Assembly (NCBI GenBank): GCA_947448725.1
Contig: CANFOM010000001.1
Location: forward strand, 124,001 to 188,000
DNA length: 64,000 bases
From: Bacteroidota bacterium
GTDB taxonomy: Bacteria > Bacteroidota > Bacteroidia > Chitinophagales > Chitinophagaceae
Reading direction: 5' to 3'
The position numbers and the translations under genes were made by a program. The notes below the pieces were generated by a model that saw only the letters and a program-made list of their open reading frames with translations, was not told where the DNA came from and searched no databases. Shown one piece after another: positions 37,180 through 45,711 of the stretch; the stretch's first letter is position 1; each line of letters starts with the position of its first letter.

Positions 37180-37305
37180 ATGAAACAGGTACAATTACAT
37201 ACAATTATCGCTAGTGCAAAAAATGCACCAGTACCTGTTTTGAATGAACCGAGCCCAATGTTGATGCCTAGCATCGTCGGATTTTTCTGTCGACGTGGAT
37301 TCTGA
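37180..37305 (+). CDS. Putative arginine-operon leader peptide
   Basis: A 41-codon reading frame starts at ATG 37180 behind AAGGAG and ends with TGA at 37303-37305. The product begins MKQVQLHTIIASAKNAPVPV and ends SIVGFFCRRGF, with two consecutive Arg codons (CGA CGT, 37291-37296). The frame lies directly ahead of the arginine biosynthesis operon and its stop codon falls in the 5' arm of a hairpin (37302-37337). The Arg-Arg pair so close to the end, next to alternative hairpins, is the classic layout of a leader peptide that senses charged tRNA. I know the analogous Bacteroid-trp motif for tryptophan, but I do not know of a described arginine version. Too short to be a domain; the function rests on context. 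Confidence 0.6.
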   Translation: MKQVQLHTIIASAKNAPVPVLNEPSPMLMPSIVGFFCRRGF

Positions 37306-37337
37306 TAGGACGAGCAATTGGCACTTGCCCCTATCAG
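37302..37337 (+). promoter_or_regulatory. Attenuator-like hairpin after the leader peptide
   Basis: CTGATAGG (37302-37309) pairs exactly with CCTATCAG (37330-37337), with an inner GCAA/TTGC stem. It competes with a pairing of 37271-37278 with 37309-37315, and the leader Arg codons lie in another possible stem (CGTCG 37275-37279 with CGACG 37291-37295). A ribosome stalled at the Arg codons would cover the 5' arm. No T run follows, so if it regulates, it may work through translation or Rho rather than intrinsic termination. Confidence 0.5.
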
Positions 37338-37401
37338 TGGAAAAAACCCCAAAGAATCATTCTTCCGCCAGCATTGTATTTTCCTTAAAATTAAAAGCTC
37401 A

Positions 37402-38049
37402 TTGGAACAGAAAATTATAGTACGCGTTGCCCATAGTGGGGACGCCTCTTTTGCAAATGACATTACTGATGAAATGGCCTCTTCGGCTCAAGCACGTGGT
37501 ACAGGTATTGCCAAACGTAGTCCTGAGTATGTAGCCATGAAAATAAATGAAGGTAAATCCGTCATTGCTTTAACAGAAGATGGAACCTGGGTAGGGTTTT
37601 GTTATATAGAAGCATGGCAACATGGACAGTTTGTTGCCAATAGTGGTTTAATTGTAGCACCAGCATTTAGAAAAACTGGGATTGCAAAAAAGATTAAACA
37701 AACTACGTTTCAATTGTCTAGAGAAAAATATCCCAATGCCAAAATATTTGGTTTGACTACAGGGCTAGCAGTGATGAAAATTAATAGTGAATTAGGCTAT
37801 GAGCCCGTAACCTATAGTGAACTTACTGATGATGAAGAATTTTGGGCGGGTTGCAAAAGTTGTGTGAACTATGAAATTTTGATGAGCAAGGATCGTAAAA
37901 ATTGTATGTGTACTGCTATGTTGTATGAGCCTAAGCAAACACATCCAATTGAAGAAGTGGTGGCAGACTTTTCAAACAACTCTAAGTTATATGAACGTTT
38001 TATGAAAATAAAACAAAGTAAATTATTGAACTGGTTTAGAAAAAAATAA
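37402..38049 (+). CDS. GNAT acyltransferase, probable N-acylglutamate synthase of the arginine operon
   Basis: The 215-residue protein (TTG start at 37402, giving MEQKIIVRVAHSGD) has a GNAT core: VGFCYIEAWQ, ANSGLIVAPAFRKTGIAKKIKQ (acetyl-CoA loop) and KIFGLTTGLAVMKINSELGYEPVTYSEL. After the core lies a cysteine cluster, Cys151, Cys154, Cys168 and Cys170, spaced like a zinc site. It is the first gene of the arginine operon, 5 bases before argG, and no other N-acetylglutamate synthase is present, so it probably makes N-acetyl- or N-succinylglutamate. I recall proposals that this family is the missing first enzyme in Bacteroidota, but cannot cite them. An alternative TTG at 37318 lies inside the leader hairpin and is not GNAT-like. 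Confidence 0.75.
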   Translation: MEQKIIVRVAHSGDASFANDITDEMASSAQARGTGIAKRSPEYVAMKINEGKSVIALTEDGTWVGFCYIEAWQHGQFVANSGLIVAPAFRKTGIAKKIKQTTFQLSREKYPNAKIFGLTTGLAVMKINSELGYEPVTYSELTDDEEFWAGCKSCVNYEILMSKDRKNCMCTAMLYEPKQTHPIEEVVADFSNNSKLYERFMKIKQSKLLNWFRKK

Positions 38050-38054
38050 ATGTT

Positions 38055-39254
38055 ATGGAAAAAGTTGTATTAGGATTTAGCGGGGGATTAGATACTACGT
38101 TTTGTGTAAAATACTTAACGGAGGACAAAGGATTAGAAGTACACAGTGTGATTGTAAATACAGGGGGCTTTACGGAGGAGGAATTAAAAAAAGTAGAAGC
38201 ACATGCCTATGCCTTGGGCGTAAAGACACATACTACTGTTGATGCAGTCAAGGGCTATTATGATAGCATCATTAAGTATTTAATTTTTGGGAATGTTTTA
38301 AAAAATAATACCTATCCATTAAGTGTTAGTGCAGAGCGGTTAAGCCAAGCATTGCATATTGCAGCCCATGTAAAAAAAGTAGGGGCTCAATTAGTAGCGC
38401 ATGGCAGTACTGGTGCGGGCAATGATCAAGTACGTTTTGATATGATATTTCAAATTATGATTCCAGGGGTTGAAATTCTAACGCCCATTCGTGATTTGCA
38501 ATTGAGCAGAGAAGCGGAGATTGATTACTTGAAAGGGAAAGGAGTGCAGATGAATTTTGAAAAATCGGCTTACTCTATTAATAAAGGATTATGGGGCACT
38601 AGTGTGGGTGGCAAAGAAACTTTGCAATCCAAAGGCATGTTGCCCGAAAGTGCTTGGCCTACCCCAATGACCAAAGAAGGACAAACCGAAGAATTGGTGA
38701 TAGGTTTTGAAAAAGGTGAAATTAAAACCGTCAATAAAAAAACTTTCACACATCCAACCGAAGCCATTCAATACATACAATCTATAGCAGGGGCTTATGG
38801 TATTGGAAGAGATATTCATGTGGGAGACACTATTATTGGTATTAAAGGAAGAGTTGGTTTTGAAGCGGCTGCTCCCATGGTGATTTTAAAAGCACACCAT
38901 GCTTTAGAAAAACATGTATTAACTAAATGGCAACTGTCATGGAAAGATCAATTGGCGCAATTTTATGGCAACTGGTTGCATGAGGGTCAAATATTAGATC
39001 CGGTGATGCGTGATATAGAAGCTTACTTAAATAGTGCACAAGACCAAGTAACCGGCGAAGTATTTATTCAATTGAATCCTTATCGTTTTCAAGTTTTAGG
39101 TATTGAATCAGCCAACGATTTAATGAGCGCTAAGTTTGGTAAGTATGGAGAAATGAATACAGGTTGGACAGGTGCAGATGTAAGAGGGTTTACAAAAATA
39201 TTTGGCAATCAAACCAGTATTTTTCATCAGATCAAAGATTCGAATAAAAAATAA
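38055..39254 (+). CDS. argG: Argininosuccinate synthase
   Basis: The 399-residue enzyme has the PP-loop ATP site VLGFSGGLDTTFCVKYL and the argininosuccinate synthase blocks HGSTGAGNDQVRFD and SINKGLWGTSVGGKE. It condenses citrulline with aspartate using ATP, the seventh step of this pathway. The sequence belongs to the Bacteroidota branch, which differs from the common type in the C-terminal helices. It lies 5 bases after the GNAT gene and 10 bases before argC, in the middle of the operon rather than beside argH. Confidence 0.94.
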   Translation: MEKVVLGFSGGLDTTFCVKYLTEDKGLEVHSVIVNTGGFTEEELKKVEAHAYALGVKTHTTVDAVKGYYDSIIKYLIFGNVLKNNTYPLSVSAERLSQALHIAAHVKKVGAQLVAHGSTGAGNDQVRFDMIFQIMIPGVEILTPIRDLQLSREAEIDYLKGKGVQMNFEKSAYSINKGLWGTSVGGKETLQSKGMLPESAWPTPMTKEGQTEELVIGFEKGEIKTVNKKTFTHPTEAIQYIQSIAGAYGIGRDIHVGDTIIGIKGRVGFEAAAPMVILKAHHALEKHVLTKWQLSWKDQLAQFYGNWLHEGQILDPVMRDIEAYLNSAQDQVTGEVFIQLNPYRFQVLGIESANDLMSAKFGKYGEMNTGWTGADVRGFTKIFGNQTSIFHQIKDSNKK

Positions 39255-39264
39255 AAACAACAAG

Positions 39265-40245
39265 ATGCAAAAAGTAAAAATAGGAATTGTTGGAGGTGCA
39301 GGGTATACAGGGGGCGAATTGCTACGTGTATTGCTACGTCATCCTAATGCTACTATTACTTTTGTGCATAGCACGAGTAATGCAGGGGAACTATTGAGTA
39401 AAGTGCATGCCGATTTAGTGGGTGATACGGATTTGAAATTTGTAAGCGAATTGGATCAAAATATTGATGTATTATTTTTATGTGTTGGTCACGGTGATGC
39501 CAAAAAGTTTTTGACCACCCATGAAATAAAATCAAGCATCAAGATAATAGACCTTTCTCAAGATTTTAGATTAACTGAAGGTGCCTCTATTGGTGGGAGA
39601 CAATTTATATATGGTTTGCCAGAATTAAATAAGGCTTCCATAGTAGCTGCTCAAAATATAGCTAATCCAGGTTGTTTTGCCACTGCTATTCAATTAGGCT
39701 TATTGCCATTGGCTTCCCAAGGAATATTGACGGATGTGTTTACAACTGGCATTACTGGATCTACAGGTGCTGGACAAGGCCTTACGGCTACCAATCATTT
39801 TAGTTGGAGAGCCAATAATATTCAAGCTTACAAAACATTGCAACATCAACATATCCATGAAATAGAACAAAACCTGAATCTTTTGCAAGGAAAAAATAAA
39901 GCAGCAGTTCATTTTGTTCCATGGAGAGGTGATTTTACCAGAGGCATATTGGTAAGTTCTATATTGTCAACTTCATTAAAGTTAGAAGCGCTGTATGAAT
40001 TATATGAATCTTATTATGCAGGAGCTCCTTTTACGCATGTAAGTAAAACCAATATCGATTTGAAGCAAGTAGTGAATACCAATAAATGTTTGATTCATCT
40101 GGAACAGCAGGGCGATAAAATTGCTATTCATGCGGTATTGGATAATTTATTGAAAGGTGCAGTAGGGCAAGCAGTTCAAAATATGAATTTAATGTTTGGA
40201 TTGGAAGAAATCGCAGGACTTCAATTAAAAGCAAACTATTTTTAA
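39265..40245 (+). CDS. argC: N-acyl-gamma-glutamyl-phosphate reductase
   Basis: The 326-residue NADPH enzyme has the Rossmann start IGIVGGAGYTGGELLRVLLRHP, the catalytic cysteine in ANPGCFATAIQLGLLPL and ITGSTGAGQ. It reduces the acyl phosphate made by ArgB to the semialdehyde. I chose ATG 39265 (MQKVKIGIVGG), 10 bases after argG; an in-frame start at 39202 would overlap the end of argG by 53 bases. Whether it acts on acetyl or succinyl intermediates depends on the operon's first enzyme and the transcarbamylase, which are not settled. Confidence 0.94.
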   Translation: MQKVKIGIVGGAGYTGGELLRVLLRHPNATITFVHSTSNAGELLSKVHADLVGDTDLKFVSELDQNIDVLFLCVGHGDAKKFLTTHEIKSSIKIIDLSQDFRLTEGASIGGRQFIYGLPELNKASIVAAQNIANPGCFATAIQLGLLPLASQGILTDVFTTGITGSTGAGQGLTATNHFSWRANNIQAYKTLQHQHIHEIEQNLNLLQGKNKAAVHFVPWRGDFTRGILVSSILSTSLKLEALYELYESYYAGAPFTHVSKTNIDLKQVVNTNKCLIHLEQQGDKIAIHAVLDNLLKGAVGQAVQNMNLMFGLEEIAGLQLKANYF

Positions 40246-40267
40246 ACGACTTATTTAATTTATAACC

Positions 40268-41419
40268 ATGTCTTTATTCAATGTATATCCTTTAAATCCT
40301 ATCGCTATCACCAAAGCGGCTGGCAGCCGTGTGTGGGACGATAAGGGCCAGGAGTATTTAGACATGTATGGAGGCCATGCAGTAATTAGCATTGGTCATA
40401 CGCATCCGCATTGGGTAAAAAGAATTGAAGACCAATTGCATGCAATGGCTTTTTATTCCAATTCGGTAATCATGCCCATTCAAGAGCAATTGGCTACAGC
40501 CATTAATGAAGTTAGCGGTAAAAAAGATTTTCAATTGTTCTTATGTAACAGTGGGGCCGAGGCCAATGAGAACGCTTTAAAATTAGCTTCCTTTCATACG
40601 GGAAGAAAAAAAATCATTGCGTTTAAAAAATCATTTCATGGACGCACCTCATTGGCTGTGGCAGCTACGGACAATCCAAGTATTGTAGCGCCTGTGAATG
40701 AGACCGATAATATTATCTTTTTGCCTTTTAATGATATAACAGCATTACAAAATTGTTTTGCTACTCAAGGAAAAGAAATAGCTGCAGTTATTATTGAAGG
40801 TATACAAGGGGTGGCAGGCATTTACGAAGCAAGTATTCCTTTTTTACAAGCCATCAGAAAATGTTGCGACGAAGCTGGGGTAGTGTATATTGCAGATAGT
40901 GTTCAATGTGGTTATGGACGTACTGGGCAATTTTTTTCTCATGATATAGCGGGTGTTAATGCAGATATTTATTCCATGGCCAAGGGGATGGGGAATGGAT
41001 TTCCCATTGGTGCTATTTTAATTGCACCGCATATTCAAGCTAAGTTTGGTTTATTGGGAACTACTTTCGGCGGAAATCCTTTGGCTTGTGCAGCAGCCTT
41101 GGCGGTGATTGAAGTGATTCAAAAAGAAAATTTAATGGCTTTAGCCGCTGAAAAAGGTAGCTATTTAATCGATGCTTTAAAAAATATTGCAGGCGTTAAA
41201 ATAGTAAGAGGTCGTGGCTTAATGATTGGATTTGAGATGGAAGACGGTCTAGAGGATTTGCGTAAAGTATTGTTGAATGATTGTAAAGTATTTACTGGTG
41301 AAGCAAAACCCAATGTAATAAGATTATTGCCCTCATTGGCTATTACGATGGAGGATATCCAATTATTTTTAAACAGATTGAATGCCGCAATTCAACAATT
41401 GAAACAAACCCATTCTTAA
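40268..41419 (+). CDS. argD: N-acylornithine aminotransferase
   Basis: The 383-residue PLP enzyme has the class III aminotransferase core: NSGAEANENALKLASFHTGRKKIIAFKKSFHGRTSLA, VVIIEGIQGVAGI and the Schiff-base Lys239 in IYSMAKGMGNG. It transaminates N-acyl-glutamate semialdehyde to N-acylornithine with glutamate. The FNVYPLNPI start is typical of the Bacteroidota enzymes. It lies 22 bases after argC and 3 bases before the transcarbamylase. Related enzymes accept both acetyl- and succinyl-ornithine. Confidence 0.94.
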   Translation: MSLFNVYPLNPIAITKAAGSRVWDDKGQEYLDMYGGHAVISIGHTHPHWVKRIEDQLHAMAFYSNSVIMPIQEQLATAINEVSGKKDFQLFLCNSGAEANENALKLASFHTGRKKIIAFKKSFHGRTSLAVAATDNPSIVAPVNETDNIIFLPFNDITALQNCFATQGKEIAAVIIEGIQGVAGIYEASIPFLQAIRKCCDEAGVVYIADSVQCGYGRTGQFFSHDIAGVNADIYSMAKGMGNGFPIGAILIAPHIQAKFGLLGTTFGGNPLACAAALAVIEVIQKENLMALAAEKGSYLIDALKNIAGVKIVRGRGLMIGFEMEDGLEDLRKVLLNDCKVFTGEAKPNVIRLLPSLAITMEDIQLFLNRLNAAIQQLKQTHS

Positions 41420-41422
41420 ATT

Positions 41423-42391
41423 ATGAAACAGTTTATTTCAGTAAAAGATGTTGTAGATATTAATGGATTGGTAAAAAAAGCATTAGCCTATAAAGCAGCC
41501 CCTTTCTTAGACAAGGCATTGGGTGCAAATAAGCGTATTGGCCTTTTATTTTTAAATCCTAGTTTAAGAACCAGATTAAGTACACAAGTGGCTGCACAAA
41601 ATTTGGGAATGGAACCTATTGTTTTTAATGTAGACAAAGAAGGCTGGGCTTTAGAATTTGCAGAAGGGGCTATCATGAATGGCAATACCGTAGAACATAT
41701 TAAAGATGCCGCTCCTATTTTGGGCAACTATTTTGATATATTATGTATTCGAACTTTTCCTGGCTTGCTTAATAAAGAAGAAGATTATGGCGAAAAAATA
41801 ATCAACCAATTTATAAAATATGCTGGGATCCCTATTGTAAGTTTAGAATCTGCCACCTTGCACCCCTTACAATCTTTAACAGATATTATTACCATACAAG
41901 AGTCCATGGCTTCTAATGCTTCTTTTAAAAACAAGAAACCTAAAATTGTACTAACATGGGCGCCTCATATCAAACCCATTCCTCAATGTGTTGCCAATAG
42001 CTTTAGCCAGTGGGTGAATGCATGGGGAGAGGCCGATTTTGTAATTACGCACCCAGAAGGGTATGAGCTTTCTGCTGAATTTACTAAGGGGGCCACCATT
42101 ACATTCAATCAAGAGGCTGCTTTAAAGGATGCCGATTTTGTTTATGTAAAAAACTGGAGTAGTTATGAGCAATATGGAAAGGTATTGTGTAGTGATGCTC
42201 ATTGGATGATGAATAATAAAAAACTAGCGCTTACCAATAATGCGCAACTGATGCATTGTTTGCCAGTAAGAAGAAATGTAGAATTGAGTGATGAAATATT
42301 AGATGGACCTAATAGTTTAGTAACGAAAGAGGCTTCGAATAGAGTTTGGGCAGCCCAAGTTGTTTTGGCTGAAATTTTGAAAAGCAAGTAA
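41423..42391 (+). CDS. argF': N-acylornithine carbamoyltransferase (AOTCase/SOTCase family)
   Basis: The 322-residue enzyme is a transcarbamylase of the acylornithine branch. It has the carbamoyl-phosphate site SLRTRLSTQ, the ligand loop EFAEGAIMNGNTVEHIK, HPLQSLTD and the C-terminal MHCLPVRRN. Bacteroides fragilis SOTCase has proline at residue 90 and uses N-succinylornithine, whereas Xanthomonas AOTCase has glutamate at the equivalent position and uses N-acetylornithine; this protein has valine at residue 90. The substrate therefore cannot be assigned from this position. It lies 3 bases after argD and about 46 bases before argB. Confidence 0.9.
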   Translation: MKQFISVKDVVDINGLVKKALAYKAAPFLDKALGANKRIGLLFLNPSLRTRLSTQVAAQNLGMEPIVFNVDKEGWALEFAEGAIMNGNTVEHIKDAAPILGNYFDILCIRTFPGLLNKEEDYGEKIINQFIKYAGIPIVSLESATLHPLQSLTDIITIQESMASNASFKNKKPKIVLTWAPHIKPIPQCVANSFSQWVNAWGEADFVITHPEGYELSAEFTKGATITFNQEAALKDADFVYVKNWSSYEQYGKVLCSDAHWMMNNKKLALTNNAQLMHCLPVRRNVELSDEILDGPNSLVTKEASNRVWAAQVVLAEILKSK

Positions 42392-42437
42392 AATATAAAA
42401 CGAGTTTAATATTAAAAGGAAGTAGAGAAATTAAATT

Positions 42438-43220
42438 ATGGAATCATTATATGTCATTAAAATTGGGGGCAATATTGTAGACAATCCTGCATTGTTAACT
42501 GCTTGCTTGCAATCTTTTGCGAAAGTGAAGGGTCAAGCTATTTTAGTACATGGTGGTGGAAAATTAGCTACCAGTATAGCCGATTCAATGGGTGTTCAAC
42601 AAACCATGGTAGATGGAAGAAGAATCACTGATGAGGCTACGCTGAAAATTGTAACGATGGTTTACGCTGGTTACATTAATAAAAATATAGTAGCACAATT
42701 ACAAGCAGAGGGTGTCAATGCCATTGGTTTATCGGGTGTAGATGGTAATTTAATACTAGCACATAAAAGAGTTCATGCCACTATTGATTATGGCTGGGTA
42801 GGCGACATTGATATGGTCAATACTGATTTGCTATTACAATTACTTTCAAAAAATAGCAAACTTGTTATTGCCCCGATTACGCACGATGGCAAAGGGCAAT
42901 TATTGAATACCAATGCAGATACCATTGCTCAAAGTTTAGCAACGGCATTGGCATTAAAATATCAAGTGCATTTAATTTATGGTTTCGAAAAAGAAGGCGT
43001 GCTCAAAGATGTCAATGATTCAAATTCTGTTGTGGCACAAATAGATAAACAACTATATAAAAAACTGAAAGAGGAGAAAATTATTTTTGAAGGTATGATT
43101 CCTAAAATAGACAATGCTTTTTCTGCACTTGAACATGGGGTTCAATCTGTTATTATTGGAAAAGCAGAAAAAATGGATGAATTAATTAATGGTACTGCTG
43201 GTACAACAATTACTTTATAA
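42438..43220 (+). CDS. argB: N-acylglutamate kinase
   Basis: The 260-residue amino acid kinase has the start IKIGGNIVDNPALL, the glycine-rich VHGGGKLATSIADSMG, and the C-terminal ADTIAQSLATALALKYQVHLIYGFEKEGVL. It phosphorylates the gamma-carboxyl of N-acylglutamate, the second step of the pathway. It lacks the N-terminal extension that typically carries arginine feedback control, which suggests control elsewhere. Its stop codon overlaps the argE start by one base. Confidence 0.93.
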   Translation: MESLYVIKIGGNIVDNPALLTACLQSFAKVKGQAILVHGGGKLATSIADSMGVQQTMVDGRRITDEATLKIVTMVYAGYINKNIVAQLQAEGVNAIGLSGVDGNLILAHKRVHATIDYGWVGDIDMVNTDLLLQLLSKNSKLVIAPITHDGKGQLLNTNADTIAQSLATALALKYQVHLIYGFEKEGVLKDVNDSNSVVAQIDKQLYKKLKEEKIIFEGMIPKIDNAFSALEHGVQSVIIGKAEKMDELINGTAGTTITL

Positions 43221-44323
43221 TGCCACAAAATAATAATTTTGATAATTTTAAAAATAGCAAGCTCCTGCAAAAGGATGCCATAGATTTATTAAAAACTTTG
43301 ATCTCCCTGCCTTCATTTAGTAAGGAGGAAGATAAAACAGCAGCACACATCATTCAATTTTTAACAGTGCGTAATATAAAAGTTGAACAAGTTAAAAATA
43401 ATGTATGGGCTACCAACTTACATTTTGATTCGTCTAAGCCTTCCTTATTATTAAATTCACACCACGACACTGTTAAACCTAATAAGGGTTATTCACGTGA
43501 ACCATTTAGTCCTTTTGAACACGACGGGAAAGTTTATGGATTAGGTAGTAATGATGCAGGAGGTAGTTTGGTAAGTTTGCTTTCTACTTTTTTATATTTT
43601 TATGCTCAAACCCATTTGCCCTATAATATTGTATTCGTGGCATCTGCAGAAGAAGAAATTTCGGGGCAAGATGGCATAGAATTGGTTTTAAAACATTTGC
43701 CCGCTTTTGAATTTGGTATTGTAGGAGAACCTACCAAAATGGAAATGGCTATTGCAGAAAGAGGCTTGCTTGTTTTAGATGTTGTTGCTACTGGTGCTGC
43801 AGGGCACGCCGCAAGGCAAGAAGGGGAGAATGCATTGTATAAAATATTACCGGATATAGAATGGTTTAAAAGTTTTCAATTTGATAAAGTATCTACATTG
43901 TTGGGAAAAGTGAAGATGAGTGTTACGGTAGTAGAAACAGATAATCAACAACACAATGTAGTTCCTTCCACTTGTAGATTGGTGGTTGATGTACGCGTGA
44001 ATGAATTATATTCTTTAGAAGAAGTGGTAGAAATAGTAAAGCAAAATGTAAAAGCAAATGTAACCCCGAGAAGTGTAAGATTAAGAGCTACAAGTATTTC
44101 CGTTGACCATCCTCTGGTTCAATCTGGTATTGCAATGGGCAAAGGTTATTTTGGATCTTCCACTTCTTCTGATAAAGCATTAATGTCTTTTCCTACTTTA
44201 AAAATGGGGCCTGGTGATTCTGCAAGAAGTCATACTGCGGATGAGTTTATCTACATCAATGAAATAGAAGAAGGAATTGTAACTTATATTCAATTATTGG
44301 AAAAAATGTTTAACCATGAGTAA
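43220..44323 (+). CDS. argE: M20 family deacylase, probable N-acylcitrulline (or ornithine) deacylase
   Basis: The 367-residue metallopeptidase has the M20 motifs: SHHDTV (first metal His and Asp), GSNDAGGS, SAEEEISG (catalytic Glu pair) and VGEPTKME. In this operon the transcarbamylase precedes the deacylase step, so its substrate is most likely N-acetyl- or N-succinylcitrulline rather than acylornithine. It overlaps argB by one base and argH by eight bases, so it is translated from the same message. No argJ is present, which fits a linear rather than cyclic pathway. Confidence 0.88.
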   Translation: MPQNNNFDNFKNSKLLQKDAIDLLKTLISLPSFSKEEDKTAAHIIQFLTVRNIKVEQVKNNVWATNLHFDSSKPSLLLNSHHDTVKPNKGYSREPFSPFEHDGKVYGLGSNDAGGSLVSLLSTFLYFYAQTHLPYNIVFVASAEEEISGQDGIELVLKHLPAFEFGIVGEPTKMEMAIAERGLLVLDVVATGAAGHAARQEGENALYKILPDIEWFKSFQFDKVSTLLGKVKMSVTVVETDNQQHNVVPSTCRLVVDVRVNELYSLEEVVEIVKQNVKANVTPRSVRLRATSISVDHPLVQSGIAMGKGYFGSSTSSDKALMSFPTLKMGPGDSARSHTADEFIYINEIEEGIVTYIQLLEKMFNHE

Positions 44324-45653
44324 GCTTTGGCAAAAAAACAGCAAGGTATCAGAAGCGGTAGAAAAATTTACCATTGGCAACGATCAAGCCATGGATGCAT
44401 ATTTGGCGGCCTACGATGTATTGGGTTCTATTGCCCATACTACGATGTTATCCGAAGTAGGTTTACTTACTGCATTGGAACAAACCCAACTTAAAAAAGC
44501 TTTAATTGAAATATACCAAAAAATTCAAACAGGTGATTTTAAATTGGATGCTGGTGTAGAAGACATCCATTCTCAAATAGAAATGATGTTGACCGAAAGC
44601 TTGGGAGATGTAGGTAAAAAAATTCATAGCGCCAGAAGCAGGAATGATCAGGTTTTAGTAGACATTAAATTATTTTTACGTGCCGAATTAATCAGCATGA
44701 GTGCAGCGGTGCAAACTTTTTTTACTTTACTGCAAGAAAAAAGTGAAGCACATAAAAATGATTTACTTCCTGGCTATACCCATTTACAATTAGCCATGCC
44801 ATCTTCCTTTGGTTTATGGCTGGGCGCCTATGCAGAAAGTTTAGTAGATGATATGACTATGTTACAAGCCGCTTATACCATTGTCAATAAAAATCCTTTA
44901 GGATCGGCTGCTGGGTATGGATCTTCTTTTCCAATTAACAGAAAAAGAACAACCGAATTACTAGGTTTTGAAACCTTAAATTATAATGTAGTGTATGCGC
45001 AAATGGGTCGTGGCAAAGCAGAAAGAGTTACAGCCATGGCCTTAGCTAATATAGCAGATACTTTGTCTAAATTAAGTATGGATGCTTGTTTATTTATGAA
45101 TCAGAATTTTGGGTTCATACAATTTCCAGAGGAGTTGACTACAGGGTCAAGTATTATGCCGCATAAAAAAAATCCAGACGTTTTTGAATTAATAAGAGCT
45201 TATTGCAATCGCATAAAAGCATTGCCCAATGAAATAATGATGATGACTACTAATTTGCCTTCTGGTTATCATCGTGATTTGCAATTGTTGAAAGAGCATT
45301 TATTTCCTGCTTTTACACAATTAAAAAATTGCATAGAGATGGCTTCTTTAATGATACAAAACATGGAAGTAAAAAAAGATTTGTTGGAAGATCCGAAATA
45401 TCGATATCTATTTAGTGTGGAAGAGGTCAATAAATTAGTTTTAGGCGGCATGCCATTTAGAGATGCTTATCAGCAAGTTGGGTTGGCTATTGAAGCTGGT
45501 AATTTTACTTATTCTACACAAATGAAACATACCCATGAAGGTAGTTTGGGCAATCTTTGTACCAGTCAAATTGCAGCAACCATGCAAAAAGTGGTGGCTT
45601 CTATGGAAATTGTTAAAGTAGAGCAACAAATCAAACAATTATTGAAACTTTAA
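44316..45653 (+). CDS. argH: Argininosuccinate lyase
   Basis: The 445-residue enzyme has the fumarase-superfamily signature [12 protein letters not shown] with the neighbouring lyase blocks [13 protein letters not shown] and [13 protein letters not shown]. It cleaves argininosuccinate to arginine and fumarate, the last step. It overlaps argE by eight bases. It is the last gene of the operon; the next gene (FKBP) starts 58 bases later and has its own -7 element. Confidence 0.95.
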   Translation: MSKLWQKNSKVSEAVEKFTIGNDQAMDAYLAAYDVLGSIAHTTMLSEVGLLTALEQTQLKKALIEIYQKIQTGDFKLDAGVEDIHSQIEMMLTESLGDVGKKIHSARSRNDQVLVDIKLFLRAELISMSAAVQTFFTLLQEKSEAHKNDLLPGYTHLQLAMPSSFGLWLGAYAESLVDDMTMLQAAYTIVNKNPLGSAAGYGSSFPINRKRTTELLGFETLNYNVVYAQMGRGKAERVTAMALANIADTLSKLSMDACLFMNQNFGFIQFPEELTTGSSIMPHKKNPDVFELIRAYCNRIKALPNEIMMMTTNLPSGYHRDLQLLKEHLFPAFTQLKNCIEMASLMIQNMEVKKDLLEDPKYRYLFSVEEVNKLVLGGMPFRDAYQQVGLAIEAGNFTYSTQMKHTHEGSLGNLCTSQIAATMQKVVASMEIVKVEQQIKQLLKL

Positions 45654-45676
45654 GCCAATAATTCAAAACCTAACTG

Positions 45677-45684
45677 TACTTTTG
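45677..45684 (+). promoter_or_regulatory. Probable -7 promoter element of the FKBP gene
   Basis: TACTTTTG matches TAnnTTTG exactly, 27 bases before the FKBP ATG and 24 bases after argH. No TTTG is seen at -33. Confidence 0.4.
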
Positions 45685-45711
45685 AGCCTCTTAAGAAGAA
45701 AAAAATATACT

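Noticed and set aside
37318..37401. Upstream TTG start for the GNAT gene at 37318
   Set aside because: The extension contains no GNAT-like sequence, and its start lies in the loop of the attenuator-like hairpin. The TTG at 37402 begins where the fold begins.
39202..39264. Upstream start for argC overlapping argG
   Set aside because: It would overlap argG by 53 bases with no conserved residues, and ATG 39265 gives the normal ArgC N-terminus.
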